Part shown: positions 51,893 through 60,718 of the stretch, one piece after another
Layout of the letters: every line of letters starts with the position of its first letter
How positions within the stretch are numbered: position 1 is the stretch's first letter
From: Pseudomonas sp. PD9R
Lineage (GTDB): Bacteria > Pseudomonadota > Gammaproteobacteria > Pseudomonadales > Pseudomonadaceae
Direction: 5' to 3'
Assembly (NCBI RefSeq): GCF_019200975.1
Contig: NZ_JAHTMR010000021.1
Coordinates: forward strand, 1-64,000
Length of the DNA stretch: 64,000 nucleotides
Position numbers and translations under genes: made by a program
The notes under the pieces: model-generated
Seen by the model: the letters and a program-made list of their open reading frames with translations, nothing else
Database searches by the model: none
What the model was told of the DNA's origin: nothing

Positions 51893-52716
51893 ATTTTCCT
51901 CATCCATTGATGGCACCGGTGGTTGAACTGGCGCTGCAGGCTGGCGAGGCGATCCTGCCGTTCTGGCGCACAGGCACGGCCGTCACCGCGAAGTCGGACG
52001 ATTCTCCCGTTACCGCTGCTGACCTGGCCGCTCATCACTTGATTCTGGCGGGGTTGACGGCGCTGGACCCGAGCATTCCGGTGCTGTCCGAAGAAGACGC
52101 CAACATTGCCCAGAACGTGCGCGCCAGTTGGCAGCGCTGGTGGCTGGTGGACCCGCTGGACGGCACCAAGGAATTCATTTCTGGCAGCGAAGAATTCACC
52201 GTCAACATTGCATTGATCGAACAAGGCCGCGTGGTGTTTGGCGTGGTGTCGATGCCGACCAACGGGCGCTTTTATGTCGGTGGCACCGGGTTGGGCGCGT
52301 GGCGTGGCGACAAGGATGGCGAGCCTTCGCCGATTCAGGTCCGTGAAGTGCCGCCGGCGGGCGCGTCTTTTACTGTGGTTGCCAGTCGTCGGCATTCCAG
52401 CCCAGAACAGGAGCGCTTGCTGGCCGGGTTGAGCGCCAGCCTGGGTGAATTGGAGCTGGCTAATATCGGCAGCTCGCTGAAATTTTGCCTGTTGGCCGAA
52501 GGGGCGGCGGATTGTTATCCGCGCCTGGCGCCGACTTCGCAGTGGGACACGGCGGCGGCGCAGGGCGTGCTGGAAGGCGCGGGTGGCGAGGTCCTGGAAT
52601 TGAGCGGCGAGCCGTTCAGCTATCCGGCGCGGGAATCGTTGTTGAACGAGTTCTTTTTGGCGTTGCCGGCGAAGGCTGCGTGGCGGGAGAAATTGTTGGA
52701 ATTGGCTCGAAGCTAA
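51889..52716 (+). CDS. cysQ: 3'(2'),5'-bisphosphate nucleotidase CysQ
   Basis: Degrades PAP formed in sulfate assimilation (275 residues). Metal-binding sites: DDSPVTAADLAAHHLI, LSEEDA, the signature DPLDGTKEFI (88-97), and WDTAAAQGVLEGAGGEVLE. ATG 51889 overlaps nudE (ATGA). A REP starts directly after its stop. Confidence 0.94.
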   Translation: MNFPHPLMAPVVELALQAGEAILPFWRTGTAVTAKSDDSPVTAADLAAHHLILAGLTALDPSIPVLSEEDANIAQNVRASWQRWWLVDPLDGTKEFISGSEEFTVNIALIEQGRVVFGVVSMPTNGRFYVGGTGLGAWRGDKDGEPSPIQVREVPPAGASFTVVASRRHSSPEQERLLAGLSASLGELELANIGSSLKFCLLAEGAADCYPRLAPTSQWDTAAAQGVLEGAGGEVLELSGEPFSYPARESLLNEFFLALPAKAAWREKLLELARS

Positions 52717-52817
52717 GATCAAAAGATCGCAGCCTTCGGCAGCTCCTACATGGATCAGCGTGTACCCGGATATTCGAATGCATGCATGTAGGAGCTGCCG
52801 CAGGCTGCGATCTTTTG
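52717..52817. repeat. REP pair between cysQ and thioesterase
   Basis: Left GATCAAAAGATCGCAGCCTT copy begins immediately after the cysQ stop; the inverted right copy ends three bases before the thioesterase stop. Confidence 0.9.
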
Positions 52818-52819
52818 CT

Positions 52820-53275
52820 TTACCGGTGCAACACGTACTGCCCAGTGAACGTCACCGCATCCTCATCGCTTCCCGCATTCACGACCCGCGTATGCAAGGT
52901 CAACCGCGCCCGTCCATAGCGCTGATACATCGCCAGAAACTTTTTCCACACCTGCGCACTCGGCGCCTGGCAAATGGCGTTGGCATCGCCCGTCACCGGC
53001 AGCGGGTAGTTGATCTGGCCTTCCTGAATCACGATGTGCCCGTCTTCAATCCCTTCCTCTTTCAAACGCAAATGCAGCCAGCCCCAACCGGCCAGCACCG
53101 CGCCGCAATACAGGCTGCCGCCGAACATGGTGCTCTTGTGATTGACGTTGGCGTCCAGCGGCAAGTACAGGCGCAGTTGCTGATCGTGCCAGTCGAGCAC
53201 TTTGAGGCCCATGTCCCGCGTTAGCGGGATGTCGCGATGGAGGACGGATTCCAGGTGACGACTGTCGCGGCTCAT
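52820..53275 (-). CDS. YiiD C-terminal-type thioesterase
   Basis: Hotdog-fold protein of 151 residues with the YiiD_C/putative thioesterase pattern: MGLKVLDWHDQQLRLYLPLD, NHKSTMFGGSLYCGAVLAGW, and GDANAICQAPSAQVWKKFLA. ATG 53275 is the start matching family length. It precedes dctD's stop by about 40 bases on the same strand and could be co-transcribed with dctBD. Substrate unknown. Confidence 0.82.
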   Translation of the reverse strand: MSRDSRHLESVLHRDIPLTRDMGLKVLDWHDQQLRLYLPLDANVNHKSTMFGGSLYCGAVLAGWGWLHLRLKEEGIEDGHIVIQEGQINYPLPVTGDANAICQAPSAQVWKKFLAMYQRYGRARLTLHTRVVNAGSDEDAVTFTGQYVLHR

Positions 53276-53315
53276 TGCGCGGCCTCTTGTTTGAAGTGGA
53301 TGATTTGACGCGGGC

Positions 53316-54710
53316 TCACTCGAGTTCGTCGCTATGGCTGTTGGCACCGCTGTCGGCGAAGTTCAGACCGTGTTTGCGCAGCTTGTCGTGCAAGGTCTTG
53401 CGGGGAATGCCGAGGGCTTCGGCGACGCTGCGCACCGAGCTATGGGAGCGCGCCAGCTCGGCGGCAATCAGGGTTTTCTCGAAGTTTTCCACTTGCTCGC
53501 TCAACCCGCCGCTGACCACCTCCACCGCGTTGCCGGCCGCACCTTGTGACTCGTCGTTGTCCAGCGCCAGTTCCAGGCCGAGGGCGAAGCGTTCGGCGGC
53601 GTTTTGCAGCTCGCGCACGTTGCCAGGCCAGGTATGGCGCAGCAGCAGGGCGCGTTGTCCCGGTTGCAGTTCATGGGGCGGCAAACCGTGGCGGGCGCTG
53701 GCTTCATCGGCAAAATGCTGGAACAGCACCAGCGCATCCTCACCTCGCTCGCGCAGCGGTGGAATGCGCAGCGGCGCAACGTTCAGTCGATAGTACAAGT
53801 CGGCGCGGAAACGCCCTTGGTCGGCAGACTGCCGCAGATCTTCTTTGGTCGCGGCGATGATGCGGATGTCCAGCGGGATCAGCTGATTGCCACCCAAGCG
53901 CTCGACCACCCGCTCTTGCAACAGCCGCAGCAGTTTCACTTGCACGTCCAGGCTCATGCTTTCGATTTCATCGAGGAACAGCGTGCCGCCATTGGCGAAT
54001 TCGAACTTGCCGATACGCCGTTTCTGCGCGCCGGTAAACGCCCCCGGTTCATGACCGAACAGCTCGCTTTCGACCACCGACTCGGCCAGCGCCCCGGCGT
54101 TGATGGCTACGAACGGACCGTTTCGCCGACTCGACAAATCGTGCAGCGCCCGCGCTACGACTTCTTTACCTGCGCCGGTTTCGCCGAGGATCAGCACGTC
54201 AGCCTTGGTCGCCGCCAATGCACCGATTTGCTCGCGCAGACGCAGCATCGATGGCGACTGCCCGACCAATCGGGTGCTCAACTCATTGCGATCGCTCAGG
54301 GCCAGACGCAGGCTGCGGTTATCCAGCACCAGTCGGCGCAAGGCCAGCGCGCGGCGCACACTGTCGAGCAGCGCGTCGCTGGCGAAGGGTTTTTCCAGAA
54401 AGTCATAAGCTCCGGCGCGCATGGCTTGCACCGCCAGCGGCACGTCGCCGTGACCGGTGATCAGCAACACCGGTAATTCCGGGTCCTGGGCGTGGAGCTC
54501 GGTCAGCAGTTCGAGGCCGTCCATGCCCGGCATGCGGATGTCACTGACCACCACGCCCGGCCAGTCACGCTCCAGTTGTGCGGCAAGCCCCTTGGCTTCG
54601 GCCAGCGGCAGAATTTTCAGGCCAGCCAAGTCGAGGGTCTGGCTCAGGGCCTGACGCAAATGGGGATCGTCGTCGATCAACACGACCTGGATGCGGTTGT
54701 CGATGGTCAT
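53316..54710 (-). CDS. dctD: C4-dicarboxylate response regulator DctD
   Basis: Sigma-54 activator (464 residues): receiver domain with D57 in VVVSDIRMPGMDG and K107 in FLEKPF; AAA+ domain with Walker A GETGAGKE (176-183), the sigma-54 loop GAFTGA (223-228) and GGTLFLDEIESMSLDVQVKL; C-terminal Fis-type HTH (SSVRSVAEALGIPRKTLHDK). Its ATG overlaps the dctB stop (ATGA). Family role: activation of C4-dicarboxylate transport genes such as dctA/dctPQM, not present in the window. Confidence 0.92.
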   Translation of the reverse strand: MTIDNRIQVVLIDDDPHLRQALSQTLDLAGLKILPLAEAKGLAAQLERDWPGVVVSDIRMPGMDGLELLTELHAQDPELPVLLITGHGDVPLAVQAMRAGAYDFLEKPFASDALLDSVRRALALRRLVLDNRSLRLALSDRNELSTRLVGQSPSMLRLREQIGALAATKADVLILGETGAGKEVVARALHDLSSRRNGPFVAINAGALAESVVESELFGHEPGAFTGAQKRRIGKFEFANGGTLFLDEIESMSLDVQVKLLRLLQERVVERLGGNQLIPLDIRIIAATKEDLRQSADQGRFRADLYYRLNVAPLRIPPLRERGEDALVLFQHFADEASARHGLPPHELQPGQRALLLRHTWPGNVRELQNAAERFALGLELALDNDESQGAAGNAVEVVSGGLSEQVENFEKTLIAAELARSHSSVRSVAEALGIPRKTLHDKLRKHGLNFADSGANSHSDELE

Positions 54711-56521
54711 GCACTTCGGTCCTCGGACGGTTGAAGGCTCACGCCGGGTGCGCCTGCGCGGAGCTTCAGGGTAATCAGGGCGCCACCTTCCTTGTGGTTG
54801 GCGAACGACAGTTCACCGCCGAAGGCGCGCATCAGGGTTTCGCAGATTGCCAACCCCAGCCCAAGCCCCTGAGTGCGGGTCTTGGTGGTGTAGAAGGGCT
54901 CGCTGGCGCGGCCAAGGGCCTCCATGCAGAAACCGGGGCCGTTGTCGCGAATGTACAGGTTGACGCCATCGGCGGTGGATTGGGCACTCAACCAGAGCTT
55001 ACGCGGCGGCCCTTTCTCCGTCAGCGCGTCGAGGGCGTTGGCCAGCAGATTGCCGAGTACCTGGCGCAACCGCGTTTCCCCCGCCTCGACCCACAATGCC
55101 GCTGCAGGCAAGTCACGGATCAGCTCGACTTCCATGCTGCGCCGACGCTTGGCGAGCAGCGCCAGGGCATCGTCCAACGCCGGTTGCAGGGCGACGCTTT
55201 CTGGCGCGTGGCGATCACGCCGGGCAAAGGCGCGCAGGTGAGCGATGATCGAGGCCATGCGCCCGGTCAGCTCGCTGATCAACTTGAGGTTGCCCCGCGC
55301 ATCGTCGGTGCGCTGATGGTCGAGCAGCACTTCGGCGTTTTCCGCGTAGCTGCGGATGGCGGCCAGCGGTTGATTGAGCTCGTGGCTGATGCTCGCCGAC
55401 ATCGTCCCCAGCGCCGACAGTTTGCCGGCCTGTACCAGATCATCCTGGGCGCGCACCAGTTCTTGCTGGGCCTGTTCGCGTTCCAGCACTTCCTGTTTCA
55501 GTCGACGGTTGAGGCCTTCCAGGTCGCTGGTGCGTTCGGCGACCCGACCTTCCAGTTCGCGACGGGCCTTGGCTTCGAAGGCGATGCGTTCGAGGTAATG
55601 GCGGCGGCGCTGCATCATCAAACCGAGCAGCAGCATCAGCACCAGCAGCGTCGCGCCCCCGATGGCGACCACGGTGCGCACCGGGCGATTGATCAGAGTG
55701 CGCGGGGCGAGGATGCTGACATTCCAGCCGGTCTCCGCGATCGGCTGGGTCTGGGTCAGCCAGGCGTTGGGGTTGAGCTTCAGCGGCTTGGGATCGCGGG
55801 TCGGATAAGGCTGAATCGCGGTGATGGCTTTGCTTTCTTCTTCGCTCAGCGGTCGAGTCGAGCGAAAGCGCCATTCAGGTCGTGACGTGAGGATGACCAC
55901 GCCGTTATGGTCGGTCAGCAGCAGTTGTTCCGGGGTTTTGCCCCACAGGCTTTCGGTGTGGTCGAGGTCGACCTTGACCACCAGCACGCCAGCGATTTTT
56001 TCGCCGTCGCGCACGGCGGCGGCAAAGAAGTAACCGCGTTTGGCGGACGTGGTGCCCAGCCCGAAAAATCGCCCGAGCCGCCCGGCCATGGCCTCGCTGA
56101 AGTACGGTCGAAAGGCAAAATTGCGCCCGACAAAACTGTCGTGCTTGTCCCAGTTGGACGCCGCCAGGGTCTTGCCCGTGGTGTCCATCAGGTACATGAC
56201 TTCGGCACCGGTCTGGGTGCTGATGTTTTTCAGCAGACGGTTGGCGTTGCCTTGGGTGACGCCATCGTCCGGCGCACCGAGCACGGCGCGCAGGGCCGGC
56301 AGATCGCCAAGGATCTGCGGCAACACTTCATATCGGTGCAGGGTGCCCAGCAGGTTGGCGACGTAAAGGTCGAGGGTCTGGCGATTCTGCCCGGCCAGTT
56401 CGCTGCGGTAATAACGCTCGGCCAGATGTTCCAGCGGCCACAGCAATGGCGCCAGGCACAGCGCGAGCAAGGCCAGGCTTCGCCAACGGGGTCTGCGGGG
56501 GAGGGTCGGAGTCATAAGCAT
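54707..56521 (-). CDS. dctB: C4-dicarboxylate sensor histidine kinase DctB
   Basis: Membrane kinase of 604 residues. N-terminal helix (WRSLALLALCLAPLLWPLEH), large periplasmic sensor (about 35-290) with the double-PDC-type segment VMYLMDTTGKTLAASNWDKH and FVGRNFAFRPYF, second helix (VVAIGGATLLVLMLLLGLMM), coiled-coil segment, H380 in ASISHELNQPLAAIRSYAEN, and the ATPase lobe with DNGPGF and TQGLGLGLAICETLM. ATG 56521 or the ATG two codons later may start it. The pair controls dicarboxylate uptake by family. Confidence 0.92.
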   Translation of the reverse strand: MLMTPTLPRRPRWRSLALLALCLAPLLWPLEHLAERYYRSELAGQNRQTLDLYVANLLGTLHRYEVLPQILGDLPALRAVLGAPDDGVTQGNANRLLKNISTQTGAEVMYLMDTTGKTLAASNWDKHDSFVGRNFAFRPYFSEAMAGRLGRFFGLGTTSAKRGYFFAAAVRDGEKIAGVLVVKVDLDHTESLWGKTPEQLLLTDHNGVVILTSRPEWRFRSTRPLSEEESKAITAIQPYPTRDPKPLKLNPNAWLTQTQPIAETGWNVSILAPRTLINRPVRTVVAIGGATLLVLMLLLGLMMQRRRHYLERIAFEAKARRELEGRVAERTSDLEGLNRRLKQEVLEREQAQQELVRAQDDLVQAGKLSALGTMSASISHELNQPLAAIRSYAENAEVLLDHQRTDDARGNLKLISELTGRMASIIAHLRAFARRDRHAPESVALQPALDDALALLAKRRRSMEVELIRDLPAAALWVEAGETRLRQVLGNLLANALDALTEKGPPRKLWLSAQSTADGVNLYIRDNGPGFCMEALGRASEPFYTTKTRTQGLGLGLAICETLMRAFGGELSFANHKEGGALITLKLRAGAPGVSLQPSEDRSA

Positions 56522-56606
56522 CGAGCGCCTGTGGTTACAGGCGCATTATGCCTAGGCTTGCGGGCGCAGTCTGCGCGCCCTGAGCAGTAAAGGTTCAGGT
56601 CGGGAT

Positions 56607-57152
56607 TCAGGCGAACACGTCGGCGTCCTTGAAAAAGACCCCGTTCTGGTCTTTGCCCGACAGCTGCGGCGCGGCGTCCAGTTGCCAGTCAATGGCCAGG
56701 TCTGGGTCGTCCCAACGAATGCTGCGCTCGGCTGAAGGGGTGTAATAGTCGGTGGTTTTGTAGAGGAACTCGGCGTACTCGCTCAACACCACGAAGCCGT
56801 GGGCAAAGCCTTCCGGTACCCAGAGCTGGCGGTGATTGTCGGCGGACAATCGAACAGCAACCCATTTGCCGAAATTCGGCGAGCTGCGGCGGATGTCCAC
56901 GGCCACGTCGAGTACTTCACCGGCCGTTACGCGAACCAGTTTGCCTTGGGTATTTTGCAGTTGGTAATGCAGACCCCGAAGGACACCTTTTTGCGAGCGG
57001 GAATGGTTGTCTTGAACGAATTTCGCGTCCACGCCCGTCGCTTCTGCGAATGCCTTTGCGTTGAAGCTTTCGTAAAAGAACCCACGCTCGTCACCAAATA
57101 CCTTGGGTTCGATGATCAGAACACCGGGCAGGTCGGTGGTGACTACATTCAT
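56607..57152 (-). CDS. rfbC: dTDP-4-dehydrorhamnose 3,5-epimerase
   Basis: RmlC cupin epimerase (181 residues) of dTDP-rhamnose synthesis. Motifs: VFGDERGFFYESFNAKAF, QDNHSRSQKGVLRGLHYQ (catalytic His region), GEVLDVAVDIRRSSPNFGKW, WVPEGFAHGFVVLSEYAEFL and YYTPSAERSIRWDDPDLAI. ATG 57152 follows GGAGAAAC. It stands alone: rmlB, rmlD and rmlA are not in the window. In P. aeruginosa, rmlC is also next to dctB (from memory), which suggests loss or relocation of the other three here. Confidence 0.93.
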   Translation of the reverse strand: MNVVTTDLPGVLIIEPKVFGDERGFFYESFNAKAFAEATGVDAKFVQDNHSRSQKGVLRGLHYQLQNTQGKLVRVTAGEVLDVAVDIRRSSPNFGKWVAVRLSADNHRQLWVPEGFAHGFVVLSEYAEFLYKTTDYYTPSAERSIRWDDPDLAIDWQLDAAPQLSGKDQNGVFFKDADVFA

Positions 57153-57194
57153 GGTGTTTCTCCAGTAATTGACTTTGATGGCTAATGCCGATGC

Positions 57195-57276
57195 ACGAGC
57201 AAGCTTGCTCCGGGCGGCGCGTTTACTCAGCAAGCACGCGTCATCGTTAACGTCCATCGTGAGCGCGCTCGCTCCA
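57195..57276. repeat. REPIN with long conserved spacer (copy 3 of 3, eroded)
   Basis: Minus-strand spacer GATGGACGTTAACGAT, ACGCGTGCTTGCTGAG and TAAACGCG match the copies at 8127 and 35950. The right arm still reads GAGCGCGCTCGCTCC; the left arm is eroded (GAGCAAGCTTGCTCCG). Lies in the 57153-57464 gap, which otherwise shows no gene. Confidence 0.8.
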
Positions 57277-57464
57277 AAGGGGGCACACAGCATTAACCTT
57301 GATGGCCCGCATTCTTGCGCAGAGTCTTGTTCAAGACGAGTGATCTGTCATTTTTCCTTGATCCTTTGCAGGACCTGTCGCTCGTCAGGCATGTGATGCG
57401 GGGGTTGCGAAACGCCCCGCGCAGTGGCGATATAGGCGCCTAATAAAATTTCAGGGGTCGTTGT

Positions 57465-60377
57465 ATGCCGCTCGCCACGTTGATTCATCGCGCCAGTTTG
57501 CCCAGCCCTCAGGTGTCTGGGGAGCAGGCGCTTGAGCTGTTGCAGGAGCATTACGGGCTCAGCGGAAAATTGCAGGCGCTCGGCAGCCAGCAGGATCTGA
57601 ATTACCGCGTCGATAGCGAACAAGGTCGTTTCGTCCTGAAAATCTGCCGGGGCGACTACTCGGCATTGGAGCTGCAAGCCCAGCACGCCGGACTCAAGCA
57701 TTTGGGCGAACACCCCGACGTGCACGTGCCGCGTGTAATTCCAGCGAAAAGCGGTTCGGACCTGCTGTCCCTGGAGGTCGGCGGCCAAGCGGTGCATGTG
57801 CGCCTGCTGGACTATATCGAGGGTCAATCCCTGACGCACCTCGCCCATTTCAATCGCACGGTGGTGGCCGGTTTCGGCCGCTTGTGCGGTGAGATGGACC
57901 TCGCGCTGGCGGCTTTCGATCATCCGGGACTGGAACGCACGCTACAGTGGGATGCTCGTCACGCCCAGGCATTGATCGCGCATTTATTGCCGGTCATCCA
58001 GGATGATGCCCAACGCACGTTGATCGCCCAAGCGGCCGAACAGGCCGAGCGCCACTTGCAGCCACTGGTGGACAAACTGCCGGTACAGGCCATTCACATG
58101 GACATCACCGACGACAACGTGGTGTGGCAGCGCGATTCAGAGCGCCACTGGCAATTGCAAGGCGTGATCGATTTCGGCGATTTGGTCCGTACCTGGCGTA
58201 TCACCGATCTGTCGGTGACCTGCGCGGCACTGCTGCATCATGGCGACGGCGATCCGTTCTGCATTTTGCCGGCGGTGCAGGCGTATCACGCGGTCAATCC
58301 GCTGACCCATGAAGAGTTGCAGGCGCTGTGGCCGCTGATCGTCGCCCGTGCGGCGGTGTTGGTGCTCAGTGGTGAACAGCAGGTCAGCATTGATCCTGGC
58401 AATCAATACAGCCGCGACAATCTCACCCACGAGTGGGAGATTTTCCGCGTAGCGACATCGGTGCCGCTGGCGTTGATGGAAGCGGCGATTCTCACGTCAG
58501 TCGGCCAGAAAGTGCCGGGCATCGGCGGCGAAGGCTTCGCACCGCTGCTGCCAAGCCTGGTGGGGCGTGAGTTTGCCTTGATCGATCTGGGCGTGCTCAG
58601 CCCGCATTTCGAGGCGGGCAATTGGGAGCAAGAAGGCGTTGATCAGCGGCTGTTGAATGAAGCTGCCGCAGCTCATGGTCTGGCGGCCAGTCGTTACGGC
58701 CAATATCGTTTGTCCCGTACGCGGCCGGACAGTGCCGTCGAGCCGGATACCTGCCCGTTACATGTCGAGTTACGCGTGCCTCACGGTACGACGGTCGAGG
58801 CGCCATTTGCCGGGGTCGTGCATCAGCCACAGCCAGGCGTATTGCAACTCGACGGCCCGCAACTGAGCGTGCGCCTGTGGGGCGTAACTCCCTCGCTGCA
58901 CACGGGTGCCGCACTGGTCAAAGGCCAAGTGTTGGGCTCAGTCGGTGGGCCGCTGATTGTGCAATTGAGCCGAAGCGCTTCGTTTACGGCACCGCTGTTT
59001 TGTACGCCTTCGCGGGCCGCGGCGTGGCAGGCGTTGTGCCCTTCACCGGCGGCGCTGCTGGGGCTGGCCTGCGATGCTCAAGAAGAACTCGACTCGCAGA
59101 CCTTGCTGGCCCGTCGCGACGCCAGTTTCGCCCGCACGCAAAAACACTATTACGTCGACCCGCCGCGCATCGAACGCGGTTGGCGCAACCACCTGATCGA
59201 CATGCAGGGCCGCTCCTACCTCGACATGCTCAACAACGTTGCGGTGCTCGGTCATGGTCATCCGCGCATGGCGGCGGTCGTCGGTCGCCAGTGGTCGCTG
59301 CTCAACACCAACTCGCGGTTCAACTATGCCGCCGTCGCTGAATTCTCTGAGCGCTTGCTGAAACTGGCACCGGATTCCATGGATCGCGTGTTCCTGGTCA
59401 ACAGCGGCAGCGAAGCCAATGACCTGGCGATTCGTCTGGCCTGGGCCTACAGCGGTGGCCGCGACATGCTCAGTGTGCTGGAGGCTTATCACGGCTGGAC
59501 GGTAGGCGCCGATGCGGTGTCGACTTCGATTGCCGACAACCCCAAAGCCCTGAGCAGCCGCCCGGACTGGGTGCATCCGGTGATCGCGCCGAACACCTAT
59601 CGCGGCGAATTCCGTGGTCCGGACAGCGCGCCGGACTACGTGCGCAGCGTCGAACACAACCTGGCGAAAATCGCCGAACAGAAACGTCAATTGGCCGGTT
59701 TCATTTGTGAGCCGGTGTACGGCAATGCCGGTGGTATCTCGCTGCCACCGGGTTACTTGAAACAGGTCTACGCGATGGTGCGTGCGCAAGGCGGTGTGTG
59801 CATCGCCGATGAGGTGCAAGTCGGCTACGGGCGCATGGGCCATTTCTTCTGGGGCTTCGAGGAACAGGGCGTGGTGCCGGACATCATCACCATGGCCAAG
59901 GGCATGGGCAACGGTCAGCCGCTGGGCGCGGTGATCACCCGCCGGGAAATCGCCGAGGCGCTGGAAGCCGAGGGTTACTTCTTCTCGTCCGCTGGCGGCA
60001 GCCCGGTCAGTTGCCAGGTCGGCATGGCCGTGCTCGATGTCATGGAAGAAGAAAAACTCTGGGAAAACGCCCAAGTGGTTGGCGGCTACTTCAAGGAACG
60101 ACTGGAAGCGTTGATCGATATTCATCCGTTAGTCGGCGCGGTGCATGGTTCCGGGTTCTATCTGGGCGTGGAGTTGATCCGCAACCGCGAAACCCTGGAG
60201 CCGGCGACCGAAGAAACCACGGCGCTGTGCGATCGACTGCGTGAACTGGGGATCTTCATGCAGCCGACGGGTGATTTCCTGAACGTGCTCAAGATCAAAC
60301 CGCCGATGGTCACTTCGCGCCAGAGCGTGGATTTCTTCGTGGACATGCTTTCGAAGGTGCTCGCTGAAGGTCTCTGA
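57465..60377 (+). CDS. Kinase / M23-like / class III aminotransferase fusion
   Basis: Protein of 970 residues with three parts. Residues 1-330 are an aminoglycoside-phosphotransferase/HYKK-type kinase: DLNYRVDSEQGRFVLKICRG near 45 and the Brenner motif IHMDITDDN with H211, D213 and N218, then GVIDFGDL. Residues ~430-510 contain VPHGTTVEAPFAGVVHQPQP and LWGVTPSLHTGAALVKGQVL, resembling a catalytically dead M23-peptidase/lipoyl-like fold. Residues ~540-970 are a class III PLP aminotransferase (NNVAVLGHGHPRMAAVV, VNSGSEANDLAIRLA, IADEVQVGYGRMGHFFWGFE, PLP Lys812 in ITMAKGMGNG). It resembles animal hydroxylysine kinase joined to phosphohydroxylysine or ethanolamine-phosphate phospholyase. A kinase-lyase pathway for an amino alcohol is inferred. 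Confidence 0.88.
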   Translation: MPLATLIHRASLPSPQVSGEQALELLQEHYGLSGKLQALGSQQDLNYRVDSEQGRFVLKICRGDYSALELQAQHAGLKHLGEHPDVHVPRVIPAKSGSDLLSLEVGGQAVHVRLLDYIEGQSLTHLAHFNRTVVAGFGRLCGEMDLALAAFDHPGLERTLQWDARHAQALIAHLLPVIQDDAQRTLIAQAAEQAERHLQPLVDKLPVQAIHMDITDDNVVWQRDSERHWQLQGVIDFGDLVRTWRITDLSVTCAALLHHGDGDPFCILPAVQAYHAVNPLTHEELQALWPLIVARAAVLVLSGEQQVSIDPGNQYSRDNLTHEWEIFRVATSVPLALMEAAILTSVGQKVPGIGGEGFAPLLPSLVGREFALIDLGVLSPHFEAGNWEQEGVDQRLLNEAAAAHGLAASRYGQYRLSRTRPDSAVEPDTCPLHVELRVPHGTTVEAPFAGVVHQPQPGVLQLDGPQLSVRLWGVTPSLHTGAALVKGQVLGSVGGPLIVQLSRSASFTAPLFCTPSRAAAWQALCPSPAALLGLACDAQEELDSQTLLARRDASFARTQKHYYVDPPRIERGWRNHLIDMQGRSYLDMLNNVAVLGHGHPRMAAVVGRQWSLLNTNSRFNYAAVAEFSERLLKLAPDSMDRVFLVNSGSEANDLAIRLAWAYSGGRDMLSVLEAYHGWTVGADAVSTSIADNPKALSSRPDWVHPVIAPNTYRGEFRGPDSAPDYVRSVEHNLAKIAEQKRQLAGFICEPVYGNAGGISLPPGYLKQVYAMVRAQGGVCIADEVQVGYGRMGHFFWGFEEQGVVPDIITMAKGMGNGQPLGAVITRREIAEALEAEGYFFSSAGGSPVSCQVGMAVLDVMEEEKLWENAQVVGGYFKERLEALIDIHPLVGAVHGSGFYLGVELIRNRETLEPATEETTALCDRLRELGIFMQPTGDFLNVLKIKPPMVTSRQSVDFFVDMLSKVLAEGL

Positions 60378-60389
60378 TGCACCGACCCC

Positions 60390-60485
60390 GTAGGAGCTGC
60401 CGCAGGCTGCGATCTTTTGATCTTGATCTTCGGCGGATTCAAAACTGCCAGGATCAAAAGATCGCAGCCTTCGGCGGCTCCTACA
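60390..60485. repeat. REP pair after the fusion gene
   Basis: GTAGGAGCTGCCGCAGGCTG and an inverted copy with GGCGGCTCC, starting 13 bases after the fusion gene stop. Confidence 0.88.
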
Positions 60486-60520
60486 GGTCGTGCATTTTAT
60501 TTCGCGAACAACATGAAACC

Positions 60521-60547
60521 TGTAGGAGCGAGGCTTGCCCGCGAAGG
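60521..60547. repeat. Single REP (GAGGCTTGCCCGCGAAGG)
   Basis: One GTAGGAGCGAGGCTTGCCCG REP without partner, upstream of the aguB control region. Confidence 0.75.
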
Positions 60548-60570
60548 CGTCATCAAAAAAGGCGTATAAC

Positions 60571-60649
60571 GTCGATTGTTATCGGGTTTAAGTGCTTATT
60601 TTTAGACGAAATGCATTTTTGTAGCTTTTAAAGCCGATTTTTATCGGCT
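60571..60649 (+). promoter_or_regulatory. Tandem operator-like dyads before aguBA
   Basis: Two copies of a CGATT(G/T)TTATCGG dyad: TCGATTGTTATCGGGT (60572-60587) and CCGATTTTTATCGGCT (60634-60649, itself in an AGCCGAT-N4-ATCGGCT palindrome). Centres are 62 bases apart, about six helical turns. Likely sites for an agmatine-responsive regulator; the regulator gene is not in the window. Confidence 0.6.
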
Positions 60650-60718
60650 ATAAAGTCGCCAATGCCAGGGCGCGGATGAACCATGCCCAACCGTCAAGCA
60701 CTTGCCCGGAGATGATTC

